Shown piece by piece: positions 1 to 8,261 of a stretch of 64,000 nt of DNA (the first letter of the stretch is position 1; every line of letters starts with the position of its first letter). Both the position numbers and the translations under genes were made by a program. The DNA comes from Paenibacillaceae bacterium. Lineage in GTDB: Bacteria; Bacillota; Bacilli; Paenibacillales; Paenibacillaceae. Where the stretch lies: contig REGQ01000008.1 of assembly GCA_004134985.1 (NCBI GenBank), positions 62,001-126,000 of the forward strand. The letters are read 5' to 3'. A model generated the notes under the pieces. It was not told the DNA's origin. It worked only from the letters and a program-made list of their open reading frames with translations, and did not search any database.

Positions 1-1
1 T

Positions 2-412
2 ATTTTATCCGAAATCTGGCAGAAGGTTGGCTGGGAATCGATTATTTATCTTGCAGCATTAATGGGCATTGACCAGGAGCAATATGAAGCAGCGCGTATG
101 GACGGGGCCGGACGGCTAAAGCAAATGTGGTATGTTACCCTCCCAGGCATCTTGCCAACCATCGTTATCCTGTTCATTCTGCGAATCGGAAATTTATTGA
201 ACGTAGGCTTTGAAAAAATCATTTTGCTGTACAATCCGGTTATATACGAAACCGCTGATGTGATTTCCTCCTTCGTCTATCGTAAAGGCTTGCTCGAATT
301 TAGCTGGAGCTACAGCACCGCAGTCGGCGTATTTAATTCCGTCATCAATTTAATTTTGCTTGTTATGGCCAATTGGATCAGCAAGAGACTTACCAACAAT
401 AGTCTGTGGTAG
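2..412 (+). CDS. LplB-type ABC sugar permease, 3' part
   Basis: C-terminal part of an inner membrane permease of a carbohydrate ABC importer; the reading frame is open from base 2, so the 5' end lies outside the window. The EAA loop that contacts the ATPase is visible (EAARMDGAGRLKQMW), followed by hydrophobic segments and the usual ending SKRLTNNSLW. Proteins with this ending belong to the LplB family of Paenibacillus and Bacillus. The next gene, 44 bp downstream on the same strand, is the matching YtcP-type permease, so the two form a heterodimer. The solute-binding protein is not between or immediately after them and is presumably off-window. Substrate unknown. Confidence 0.9.
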   Translation: MLSEIWQKVGWESIIYLAALMGIDQEQYEAARMDGAGRLKQMWYVTLPGILPTIVILFILRIGNLLNVGFEKIILLYNPVIYETADVISSFVYRKGLLEFSWSYSTAVGVFNSVINLILLVMANWISKRLTNNSLW

Positions 413-456
413 GCAATAAGCCATAGCGCTTCGACTACCTGTCAGGAGGCACTGCT

Positions 457-1332
457 TTGAGAACCAGCATCACCGAAAGAATATCCTTATTTACGATTTA
501 CTCTGTGTTGTGTCTGTTGATGATCATTACCTTGTATCCGCTGCTCCATGTTGTGTTCGCATCATTCAGCAATCCCAACGAAATCATCGCCCATCGGGGA
601 TTGCTGTGGCGGCCGCTTGGCTTTAACCTTGAGGCCTACAAGCTTGTATTTTCGAATGCAAGCATTTATACAGGCTACCGAAACACCCTGTTTATTGTAG
701 TCGTAGGGGTAACCTTGAACTTGCTCATCACCGCTTTGGGCGCTTATGTGCTGTCGCGAAAAAATGTCATGTGGAACAATCTGTTTATGATGCTCATCAC
801 ATTCACCATGTTTTTCAGCGGAGGGCTGATCCCCCTATATTTGGTTGTGAAGGGGATTGGTTTAACCGATACGTTGTGGTCCACCATTCTGCCCTTTGCC
901 GTTTCAACATTCAATTTGATTATTATGAGAACCTCCTTCAAGGCGGTGCCGGATAGCCTGGAAGAGTCTGCAAAAATCGATGGAGCCAATCACTTTATTA
1001 TTTTATTTCGCATCATAATTCCGTTGTCTTTGCCTGTACTGGCTGTGATGGGGTTGTATTATGCAGTTGAGAAGTGGAATGGCTGGTTTTATGCTTCGAT
1101 CTTTATTCAAAATCATGATTTATACCCGCTGCAAATTTTTCTCAGAGAAATTCTTATTTTAAGCTCAACCGACAACATTACTTCCGGCTCTGCAGTTGGC
1201 GAGCAATTCCAGATTGGCGCCACGATCAAATACGCCACCATTATCGTAGCAACGCTGCCGATTTTGTGTGTCTACCCGTTTATTCAACGTTTTTTTGTCA
1301 AGGGTGTAATGATAGGCGCCCTGAAAGGCTAA
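457..1332 (+). CDS. YtcP-type ABC sugar permease
   Basis: Second permease subunit (291 aa, about six membrane segments) of the importer begun at the window start. The start is TTG at 457, supported by CAGGAGG seven bases upstream. The EAA motif reads EESAKIDGANHFIILF near residue 168. The ending VKGVMIGALKG is the typical C terminus of YtcP/CUT1 permeases. It is the last gene of its operon: a 15-bp inverted repeat follows the stop codon almost directly. Substrate not inferable from the sequence. Confidence 0.92.
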   Translation: MRTSITERISLFTIYSVLCLLMIITLYPLLHVVFASFSNPNEIIAHRGLLWRPLGFNLEAYKLVFSNASIYTGYRNTLFIVVVGVTLNLLITALGAYVLSRKNVMWNNLFMMLITFTMFFSGGLIPLYLVVKGIGLTDTLWSTILPFAVSTFNLIIMRTSFKAVPDSLEESAKIDGANHFIILFRIIIPLSLPVLAVMGLYYAVEKWNGWFYASIFIQNHDLYPLQIFLREILILSSTDNITSGSAVGEQFQIGATIKYATIIVATLPILCVYPFIQRFFVKGVMIGALKG

Positions 1333-1335
1333 TTG

Positions 1336-1384
1336 CGCGAACAAGCCCCTTGCATGCTTATGCATACATAGGGGCTTGTTCGCG
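1336..1384 (+). terminator. Hairpin after permease operon
   Basis: A perfect 15-bp inverted repeat (1336-1350 with 1370-1384, loop 19) begins four bases after the YtcP stop codon. There is no long T tract after it, so it may act as a processing or 3' stabilising hairpin rather than a classical intrinsic terminator. Confidence 0.6.
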
Positions 1385-1484
1385 TTCACTGTATGATGAA
1401 TGAATTGCCCGTTGGCTGGCTTCCATCTTATATTCTATTCGCAATCCGTTCACTATGTAGATTGAACTAAAGAAATAGCAAAGG

Positions 1485-1673
1485 GTGGGGATAAATTGTT
1501 GTATTTTCTACAACTTTTCCAGCCGCAGGAGACGATTCCTGCGAAATTGCTGTACTTTATACAACATTTCTTAAGAAAAATGGCTTTTTCGGATAAAATC
1601 CTGCAGTTTTTACAACAATTTCACTTTTTGTTGGGCCATTCTTTTTGATTGTTGTATGAAATGCAACATTTAC
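1485..1673 (+). repeat. Dispersed repeat A, copy 1
   Basis: About 190 bp with four short palindromes of the form TTGTTGTA-n-TACAACAA (near 1496, 1546, 1602 and 1648) spaced by about 50 bp. The same sequence is found in the same orientation at 63079-63250 and reverse complemented at 51082-51260. It lies in an intergenic region and encodes nothing recognisable. Confidence 0.8.
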
Positions 1674-1686
1674 TCTACAGTTGCAG

Positions 1687-1834
1687 GTTAGATGGAAACA
1701 TCCATGCCGCAATGGCAAGAATGCTGATGCATCAAGGCCCCAGCGACCACCAGCACCGATTATACCCATGCTGCTCCCGCTCGATCGTTGCAGGCGGCTT
1801 CAATGTGACATCGTAGACAACCCAGTTAACATTA
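1687..1834 (-). pseudogene. Degenerate duplicate of the guaA 3' end
   Basis: Bases 1774-1834, read on the minus strand, translate to a degraded copy of the last residues of GuaA (VVYDVT and KPPATIE are kept). The stop codon is changed to CAG. Bases 1687-1773 match the sequence just downstream of the intact guaA stop (2039-2117), so a block of about 150 bp has been duplicated 350 bp away. The core GAGTGGGA of guaA (2122-2129) appears here as GAGCGGGA (1775-1782). The 3' end of guaA is a known insertion site for genomic islands, so this is best read as a remnant attachment site or partial duplication left by a lost element. Confidence 0.72.
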
Positions 1835-1894
1835 TCTAATATGATTATTTTAAAAGTTGTAATACTTCCTGTGATTTAGCTATTACAATTACAC

Positions 1895-1981
1895 CTAGAA
1901 GACATCAATATACTTCTTCTCCCTACCCAATATTTCTTGGTTTAGCCTGAAGTCCTCGATTAGTTCATTAATTTTGGACAT
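1895..1981 (-). pseudogene. Truncated integrase-like ORF, 28 residues
   Basis: A minus-strand ORF starts ATG directly after the T tract of the guaA terminator and reads MSKINELIEDFRLNQEILGR and eight more residues before TAG. The composition (short helix, LGREKKYI) resembles the very start of the SAM-like N-terminal domain of phage/XerC-type tyrosine recombinases, which commonly lie directly beside guaA in islands inserted there. This family call is an inference from a very short sequence. It could also be a chance ORF. Confidence 0.4.
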
Positions 1982-2028
1982 AAAAAAACTCCCTTTTATT
2001 TGCGATACAACGCAGATAAAAGAGAGTT
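1982..2028 (-). terminator. guaA rho-independent terminator
   Basis: On the minus strand an 18-bp stem with one or two mismatches (arms 2011-2028 and 1987-2004, loop of six) is followed by a run of seven T. It lies about 90 bp downstream of the guaA stop codon. It sits between the two copies of the duplicated guaA end. Confidence 0.85.
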
Positions 2029-2038
2029 ATTGCTAAGT

Positions 2039-2188
2039 TGGAAACACCCATGCCGCAAGTGCGAAGAATCCTTATATAAAGGCTCCAAGCGACTAACAGC
2101 ACAGATTATACCCTATGCTATTCCCACTCGATTGTAGCAGGCGGCTTCGATGTTACATCGTAGACGACCCGGTTGACATTGCTTACTT
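2039..2188 (-). repeat. guaA-side copy of the direct repeat (att-like)
   Basis: This block covers the last 71 bases of guaA and 79 bases beyond it, and is the intact partner of the degenerate copy at 1687-1834. The candidate attachment core GAGTGGGA lies at 2122-2129 on the minus strand, six codon positions or fewer from the stop codon. The pair encloses the terminator and the integrase-like fragment. Confidence 0.65.
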
Positions 2189-3656
2189 CGTTAACGATAC
2201 GTACGGAGATTTTCTCCAGCACATCCCATGGAATACGCGCCCAGTCAGCGGTCATGCCATCGATGGAAGTTACCGCGCGAATACCAACGGTGTGAGAGTA
2301 GGTGCGGGCATCGCCCATAACGCCAACACTCATCATGTTCGGCAGCGCCGTGAAGTATTGCCAAATCTCACGTTCAAGGCCTGCTTTAGCAATTTCCTCA
2401 TGCAGGATAGCATCGGACTCGCGGACGATCTCCAGCTTCTCCTCTGTTACCTCACCAAGCACACGAATGGCAAGTCCAGGTCCAGGGAACGGCTGACGCC
2501 ATACGATAGCTTCGGGCAATCCGCACTCTTCGCCGACTTTGCGCACCTCGTCCTTGAACAGCGCTTTGAGCGGCTCAACGAGCTTGAACTTCATATCTTC
2601 AGGCAAACCGCCAACATTGTGATGCGATTTGATCGTATGGGCCGTTGCCGTGCCGCTCTCTACAATATCGGTATAAAGCGTGCCCTGTGCCAAGAATTCA
2701 AAATCATCAAACTGTGTAGACTCTTCTTCAAACACCCGAATAAACTCATTGCCGATCAGTTTGCGCTTCTGCTCCGGATCGGAGATGCCGCTCAGCTTGT
2801 CCATAAAACGAGCACGCGCATCAATTTTGACAACCTTCATATCAAATTTGCCTACGAAAGTTTCCATTACGCCATCTGCTTCGCCTTTGCGCAGCAGGTT
2901 ATGGTCGATGAACATACAAGTCAACTGATCGCCAATCGCTTTGTGAAGCAAAATAGCAACAACCGATGAATCTACGCCACCAGACAAGGCGCACAGAACT
3001 TTGCTGCTCCCTACCTGCTTGCGAATATCTTGAATGGTATCCTCAATGAACGTTTCCATACTCCAGTTGCCATCACAACGGCAAGTTTCATACAGGAAGT
3101 TGCGGATCATTTCATTGCCTTGCACGGAATGGCGTACTTCCGGGTGGAACTGCACACCATAGAACTGTTTGTCACGGTTGCTCATTGCCGCAATTGGCGC
3201 ATGATCCGTGCTCGCATCGATCTGGAACCCTTGCGGCGCTTCAACAACCAGATCGCCATGGCTCATCCATACGGTCTGGGTTTGATCCAGTCCTGTTACC
3301 AGTCCGTCTGCCGTCTGGAATGCTACCTCCGCTTTGCCGTATTCCCGTTTGCCTGCGCGCTGCACTTTGCCTTGCAGTTGATGGGCCATCAGTTGCAAGC
3401 CATAGCAGATACCGAGAATTGGAATGCCAAGTTCATAGACCTCCGGGTCTACAAGCGGTGATTTCTCTTCATACACACTGGCAGGTCCGCCTGAAAAAAC
3501 AATTCCTTTAGGCTGCAATTCGCGGATGCGGTCCATAGTCGTGTTGTAAGGCAGCAATTCACTGTATACTCCCAGATCGCGAATACGTCTGGCAATTAGC
3601 TGGTTGTACTGTCCTCCGAAGTCAAGTACAACAATGATTTCATTCGGTTTGTTCAT
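2118..3656 (-). CDS. guaA: GMP synthase (glutamine-hydrolysing)
   Basis: Converts XMP, ATP and glutamine to GMP in the cytosol. The 512 residues show the class I amidotransferase domain first (nucleophile Cys84 in GICYGLQ, then HPEVRHS), then the ATP pyrophosphatase P-loop (LSGGVDSS), and the dimerisation domain ending in KPPATIEWE. The start is ATG 3656, with GGGGAGG seven bases upstream. An in-frame ATG at 3695 would add 13 residues that homologues lack and has no ribosome site. The gene appears monocistronic, with its own terminator. No purine riboswitch could be seen in the short upstream region. Its 3' end is duplicated downstream (see 1687-1834). Confidence 0.97.
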   Translation of the reverse strand: MNKPNEIIVVLDFGGQYNQLIARRIRDLGVYSELLPYNTTMDRIRELQPKGIVFSGGPASVYEEKSPLVDPEVYELGIPILGICYGLQLMAHQLQGKVQRAGKREYGKAEVAFQTADGLVTGLDQTQTVWMSHGDLVVEAPQGFQIDASTDHAPIAAMSNRDKQFYGVQFHPEVRHSVQGNEMIRNFLYETCRCDGNWSMETFIEDTIQDIRKQVGSSKVLCALSGGVDSSVVAILLHKAIGDQLTCMFIDHNLLRKGEADGVMETFVGKFDMKVVKIDARARFMDKLSGISDPEQKRKLIGNEFIRVFEEESTQFDDFEFLAQGTLYTDIVESGTATAHTIKSHHNVGGLPEDMKFKLVEPLKALFKDEVRKVGEECGLPEAIVWRQPFPGPGLAIRVLGEVTEEKLEIVRESDAILHEEIAKAGLEREIWQYFTALPNMMSVGVMGDARTYSHTVGIRAVTSIDGMTADWARIPWDVLEKISVRIVNEVSNVNRVVYDVTSKPPATIEWE

Positions 3657-3847
3657 TTCCGAGCCTCCCCTATTCATGAAGCTTATTATATCCAAGGAGA
3701 TTTGAAGCAGTCAAGCACAAGTAGCAGGAGAAATGTATTTCCCAGTTTTTTTGGGCTACTCCTCCTCAAACAGCCAATCCAGCGGAAGCAACTGCCGTTC
3801 ATTCTGACTGTTTCAGCCACTGGGACTTCCGATGCAGCCAGAAACAT

Positions 3848-6800
3848 TTAGCTGCTCCGATTCGCAGGCTGGGAAGCCGACAGGATTTCAGTGACCGTCA
3901 CCGCCAATGCCTCCGGAGACGGCAGCGCACTCCAGCTGCGCGCATAGCGCGCCTGCTCGTCCCAGTGCACAAACTCGGCCAGCCGCTGCGCCTGCGCGAC
4001 TGGCAGCTCCACCGCGAGCCGCCCCGCATATTCGCGGGCGGTCATCATGGGCGGGCGCCCGCCATAGCGGCGGTACAGCAGCGGCCAGCATCGCTCGGCC
4101 ACTGCCAGAAACCGCGCCCGCCCGGCGCGCCCAACAGCATGCGCGCGCCCATAGCGGCGCAGCGCAAAGGCAAGCGCCCAGCGCGCGCGGCGGCCTGGCC
4201 GCGCCAACGTTGCGGCTGCTGCGCCCAGCGCAGCCAGCGCTGCTCCAGCGGCCCCCGCCCATAGGCGGGCCGCCGGGTCGGCAGCGGCCGCGGCAGACAG
4301 CGCGGCCGCATAAGAGATTGCTCCCGCGAGGGCATCGGCCCCGCGGGAGAGCACAGCGGCGGTGCGTACAGCCGCCGCTTGCAGTTGCAGGGGAACAAGG
4401 CTGACCCAGCCGCCTTGTTCCCCGTCCGCGGCAGCGCGGGCTACGGCGCGCGCTGCGCCCGCATAGCCGGGCGTCGGGTCGAAGGCGACCCAGCCGCGGC
4501 CCGCAATATAAGCTTCAACCCATGCATGCGCATCGCTGTTGCGAACAACGGTCAGCCACTGCGCATCAGCAGATGACAACCCGACTCCTGCCTGCTCTTG
4601 CTGCTCTTGCGCCTTTTGCTGCTCGTCCTGCTGTTCAAGCTTTTCTAGCTCTGCCTGAGTTTCATGCATTTCTGAATTTTCCAGCTCCCGCTGCCCGTTT
4701 TGCTCATCATTCGTCAAGTCCAGCTGTACAGGGAGGTCCTGCCCTTCCTCTGCATGCCGTTCGCTTGTCAATTCTGTCTGCTCTTGCGGCAATGATGTCA
4801 TTTCGCCTGGAGCAAATCCTTTCACCCAGCGGGCGGGGATGCCTTGCGTACGCAGCATGACGACCATCGCTGTCGAGAAATGAACACAATAGCCCTGCTC
4901 CTGCTCAAACAGGAAGAAATCTGTAAAATCACGATCCGCTGGCGGAATGCGGCTGTCCTTTAGCGAATATGTATATCGGGTGCGCAAGTACTGCTCGATA
5001 GCCTGCGCTTTTTCATCATCCGTTCCGGCTTCGCTGGTGATGTCGGCAGCAAGCTGCCCAATTCTTGCTGGAAGTGTCTCAGGAAGCTGCAGTTCCCGCT
5101 CCAGCCTTACAGCTGGCATCGCCCCAGCTTGATCGGCATATTGCCCGACCATGCCTCCCTGATGTTCTCCAGGCACCTGCTGCTTCCCTTGCTCATCGAG
5201 CGTTTGCCTGGACAACGGAAGCTGTTCAAACTGCTGTTCGTGCTGACGGATGTGCGGCTGAGCGCCTCCTGTCGGCCATTCCTCCGTTTGCTGCTGCATA
5301 TTGGTACTCACTGCGGGCAAAGCTCCTGTTTCTTCCCCGAGAACGGTATAGCCTGCAACAACGGTTTTGTCTGTTTCAGCATAGTAAGCGCCGCTATACG
5401 GATCTGTTAAGAACGACATCATCCGCTGAGCAGGATGCTCCGCGTTGACGGCTGCGATCTGCATGTCGCTTCCTGGCATAAAAAATGGTAGGCCGCGAAC
5501 AGGGGAGAGCAGTTCAACAGAATACTGAATTAAGTTGCCTGACCAAGCTTTTGTTTCTCTTCTCTCTCTGGCTCTAACTTCTTCTTCTGTTCCTGTTCCA
5601 AGTTCTGCTTCGGTTCCTGTTCCTGCTCCTGCTCCTGCTCCAACCTCTGTTTTTGTTATTCCTGGTTCTACTTCCGCTACTTTTATCCCCACTTCGGTTG
5701 CATGACCCACACTGCTTTCCCCGGCTTCACCTTCGGTTCCCGGATCTCTTCCTCGCAACAAGTGGCTGTCATGGATATCGGTCTTCACAAGCTGCTGCTC
5801 CCCCTGCGCCCATCCCCTTCCGGTATAGTCGCTCTTGGCCTCCCCTCGCCAGTACACCGGTGTTGCGGAGTTGCTGATCGCGCGAAAAACGATCGTGTCG
5901 TCTTCATTAACCGATGAGCCAAGCTGACTGTCATCCGGGCCATAGCCGGTAAAAGCCGCCCCTCTGCTCTGCCACGACGCAGATCCAGTCGATTGCAGCT
6001 CACTGCCCGCCTTTCCGCCTGCCGCCTTGGCAAGTCGGCTCCAGTTTCTTTGCAGCAGCGCTTCCTGCTGATCGGATGTCAAGCGAACAGGCTCATGTAT
6101 GGTCGGGGTCATTAGCGATACCATTCCGCCTATGCCCGCTACTACTGCCGCGGCCGCAAGCGCCGCTCCCCACCAGCGCCATGGCCAGTTGCCTCTTAGT
6201 TCAATCGGGGCATCGCCGCCTGATCCGCTTCCATAGCGGCGCACTGCTCGCGCATAGTTCACCAGTACAATGAGCAGTATCCCTTCACAGCACACACGCA
6301 GCAGCGGCATCAACAGATCGGCGCCAGTCAGCCAATGAATCGCTAATAAATAGAAGGCGGTCAGGGCGGTCAAACCTGCTCCCCAGTACCTTGTCCAAAT
6401 AAGTGCCTGAAGTGCCGATACAAGCATCATCACTCCGCAGAACAGCAGCAGCGTCCGCAATTCCCCGGATACGATCCCAAGGCCCCCCAGACGTTCCGCA
6501 TCTTCCCAAAGCGCAGTCAGCAGTCCTGTAATGCGAGCGCTTATGGATGCCCCGGAATAGAACAGCCACATGACGCCGCCAACGCACACGAGCCCGTTTA
6601 ATAGAAGCGCCATTCCCCAGTGCAGCATCATGACGCCGATTGCCAGCGATGCTGCTGCTACTCCCATCAAAGGCTCAGGACGATATAACTGTGTCCACTC
6701 CGCAAACATTGCGATTGGCAAAATCCATTCCGTCAGCAGCCCCAGCAACAGAACACTGGTAACAATACGCAGCAGCAGCGGGACGTAAGGGTCTTGAAGC

Positions 6801-6901
6801 GATTCACTGGACGATCTACCGGTTGATACGTTGACCAACCCATGAGTAGGTTTATGTATCAAATTCGTTAATCCATGCTCCTCTTTACGATGTTGCCGCA
6901 T
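3848..6901 (-). CDS. TgpA-like membrane transglutaminase (DUF3488/DUF4129)
   Basis: Large membrane protein (1017 aa) with a cluster of N-terminal membrane helices, an extracytoplasmic transglutaminase-like domain and a C-terminal DUF4129-like region after another helix. The catalytic triad is visible as Cys672 (GYCVHFSTAM), His792 (DAHAWVEAY) and Asp808 (FDPTPGY). The C-to-H distance of 120 residues is far above the roughly 45 usual for the fold; the extra is a Gln/Glu-rich insert. A Gly/Thr/Glu-rich stretch lies in the loop encoded near 5570-5690. The start at ATG 6901 has GGGGG upstream and overlaps the DUF58 stop by 17 bp, so it is last in a moxR-DUF58-transglutaminase operon. Substrate unknown; a peptidase or cross-linking role is equally possible. 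Confidence 0.88.
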   Translation of the reverse strand: MRQHRKEEHGLTNLIHKPTHGLVNVSTGRSSSESLQDPYVPLLLRIVTSVLLLGLLTEWILPIAMFAEWTQLYRPEPLMGVAAASLAIGVMMLHWGMALLLNGLVCVGGVMWLFYSGASISARITGLLTALWEDAERLGGLGIVSGELRTLLLFCGVMMLVSALQALIWTRYWGAGLTALTAFYLLAIHWLTGADLLMPLLRVCCEGILLIVLVNYARAVRRYGSGSGGDAPIELRGNWPWRWWGAALAAAAVVAGIGGMVSLMTPTIHEPVRLTSDQQEALLQRNWSRLAKAAGGKAGSELQSTGSASWQSRGAAFTGYGPDDSQLGSSVNEDDTIVFRAISNSATPVYWRGEAKSDYTGRGWAQGEQQLVKTDIHDSHLLRGRDPGTEGEAGESSVGHATEVGIKVAEVEPGITKTEVGAGAGAGTGTEAELGTGTEEEVRARERRETKAWSGNLIQYSVELLSPVRGLPFFMPGSDMQIAAVNAEHPAQRMMSFLTDPYSGAYYAETDKTVVAGYTVLGEETGALPAVSTNMQQQTEEWPTGGAQPHIRQHEQQFEQLPLSRQTLDEQGKQQVPGEHQGGMVGQYADQAGAMPAVRLERELQLPETLPARIGQLAADITSEAGTDDEKAQAIEQYLRTRYTYSLKDSRIPPADRDFTDFFLFEQEQGYCVHFSTAMVVMLRTQGIPARWVKGFAPGEMTSLPQEQTELTSERHAEEGQDLPVQLDLTNDEQNGQRELENSEMHETQAELEKLEQQDEQQKAQEQQEQAGVGLSSADAQWLTVVRNSDAHAWVEAYIAGRGWVAFDPTPGYAGAARAVARAAADGEQGGWVSLVPLQLQAAAVRTAAVLSRGADALAGAISYAAALSAAAAADPAARLWAGAAGAALAALGAAAATLARPGRRARWALAFALRRYGRAHAVGRAGRARFLAVAERCWPLLYRRYGGRPPMMTAREYAGRLAVELPVAQAQRLAEFVHWDEQARYARSWSALPSPEALAVTVTEILSASQPANRSS

Positions 6902-8261
6902 CGCTTCCGCCCCCTTCCGGCTCGAAAGCAGCGGAATGAATTTCACCAACGATTGTCGTCCACACGGTGATGCTTTGATCGTCGTTATCCTGTGCAAGCA
7001 GACGCTGATGCAATTCATGCGGTATCTGGCTGCCGCGCACGACAAGCCACAGCTTGAGCTGCCAGCCGTTTGCTGCAGCATATTGCGCTGCGTTCGTCCA
7101 GTCGCTAAGTCCCGTCGTTACGCATACGATTGTGCTGCCGCGCGGAGCGCCTTCGCTTGCGCGGCGCACCAAGCCAAGCAGATTCATCCCATCACCCAGC
7201 TGGGTGCGTGCCAGACATTGCCGCGCTTCCTCCCGAAAACGCGCTGTTTGCATTGGGGATGAACGCAGTTCCACCGTTCGCTCGCCTGCACAGAGCAGCC
7301 GCACCTCGCCTCCGGCGGACAGCTGCCGCTCCACAGCCCACTGCGCACGGCTTGCGCATGCATCGAACAGACGCTCATCGCCTGCATAGGATGCAGCTGC
7401 CCCATCCAGCACAATGAGCTGCTCGCCTGCCGGATCAGCAGCAGAGCGGCGCGTTTGCATCGCCCGTCCTTTTGCCGCGCCACGCCAGTCGACCGCCCGC
7501 AGTGGATCACCAGACAGATAAGGACGCAGTTCCGGTTCCATCCCTGCCTTATGAAGCAGCCGCTGCTGACTGCGCCAGCCGTCGCCGGCGCGGTTGGTTG
7601 CACCGGAACCGTCCGGTCGGCCGCCGGATACGGAGCAGCCAAGTCCGCTAGCTTCCCTGGATAAGGAACCATCCTCGGCCGGTCCAGCCAGCACAAGGGC
7701 GCTTGCCGTCGCATCATCTAGAAATAACCGCCGGATATGACAACCGAACAGATCGCCTGCATAGATTTCCAACGGGAGAAAACGCAGTTCCCCTCGGCGC
7801 AGCGGAGCAATCTGATAGGTTAGCTGCCACCTCCGCTTCAGCCAAGGCAGCAGCAAGCGCCGATAAGCGAACGATTCGCACTGCTGTGTCGTTTCATTAA
7901 CTATTTCCTCTCTTACCGCAATCCATATGAAAGGCTGCACAATGGCAGACTGAAATCGCAAACTAACTTCCAGTGTTCCGCCTTCCTGAATTTGATCAGA
8001 CTGAATCGAACGCTGCATCGACAGCCGACGCAGTGACAGCCAAGGCGCCGCAGCACTGGTCAGCATGATCAGTGAAAGCGCAGCCAAACAAAACCATTCC
8101 ACTGCCCCGCCGCGCAGTCTGACTGCAGCCAGCAGCAGACACCACCCTGAAGCGAGCAGCAGCCAGACCGCTGTGCGCCGCAAGCTGCCTTGGTACGCCC
8201 CGGAACGCTTGCGCCGGCGGTTCACAATAGCAGCAGAACCGCCCATCCCGGCGGCCTTCAA
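6885..8261 (-). CDS. DUF58 domain protein
   Basis: 458 residues with two N-terminal hydrophobic segments followed by a domain typical of DUF58. The conserved region LRPYLSGDPLRAVDWRGAAK, a substrate-like strand motif, is present near residue 235. A VWA-like fold follows. The start overlaps the moxR stop by four bases (ATGA), indicating translational coupling. DUF58 proteins are regularly encoded between a MoxR ATPase and a transglutaminase. The biochemical role is not established; assembly or quality control of membrane or surface complexes is the usual inference. Confidence 0.88.
   Translation of the reverse strand: MKAAGMGGSAAIVNRRRKRSGAYQGSLRRTAVWLLLASGWCLLLAAVRLRGGAVEWFCLAALSLIMLTSAAAPWLSLRRLSMQRSIQSDQIQEGGTLEVSLRFQSAIVQPFIWIAVREEIVNETTQQCESFAYRRLLLPWLKRRWQLTYQIAPLRRGELRFLPLEIYAGDLFGCHIRRLFLDDATASALVLAGPAEDGSLSREASGLGCSVSGGRPDGSGATNRAGDGWRSQQRLLHKAGMEPELRPYLSGDPLRAVDWRGAAKGRAMQTRRSAADPAGEQLIVLDGAAASYAGDERLFDACASRAQWAVERQLSAGGEVRLLCAGERTVELRSSPMQTARFREEARQCLARTQLGDGMNLLGLVRRASEGAPRGSTIVCVTTGLSDWTNAAQYAAANGWQLKLWLVVRGSQIPHELHQRLLAQDNDDQSITVWTTIVGEIHSAAFEPEGGGSDAATS

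Noticed and set aside
2115-2969. 284-codon plus-strand ORF over guaA
   Set aside because: Complete antisense of a well-conserved gene, with no ribosome site and no recognisable product.
3657-3847. Possible purine riboswitch before guaA
   Set aside because: The conserved purine aptamer core was not found in this short region.
3907-4404. Several overlapping ORFs in all frames near 4-4.5 kb
   Set aside because: Caused by the very GC-rich alanine-coding part of the transglutaminase gene, which contains few stop codons in any frame.
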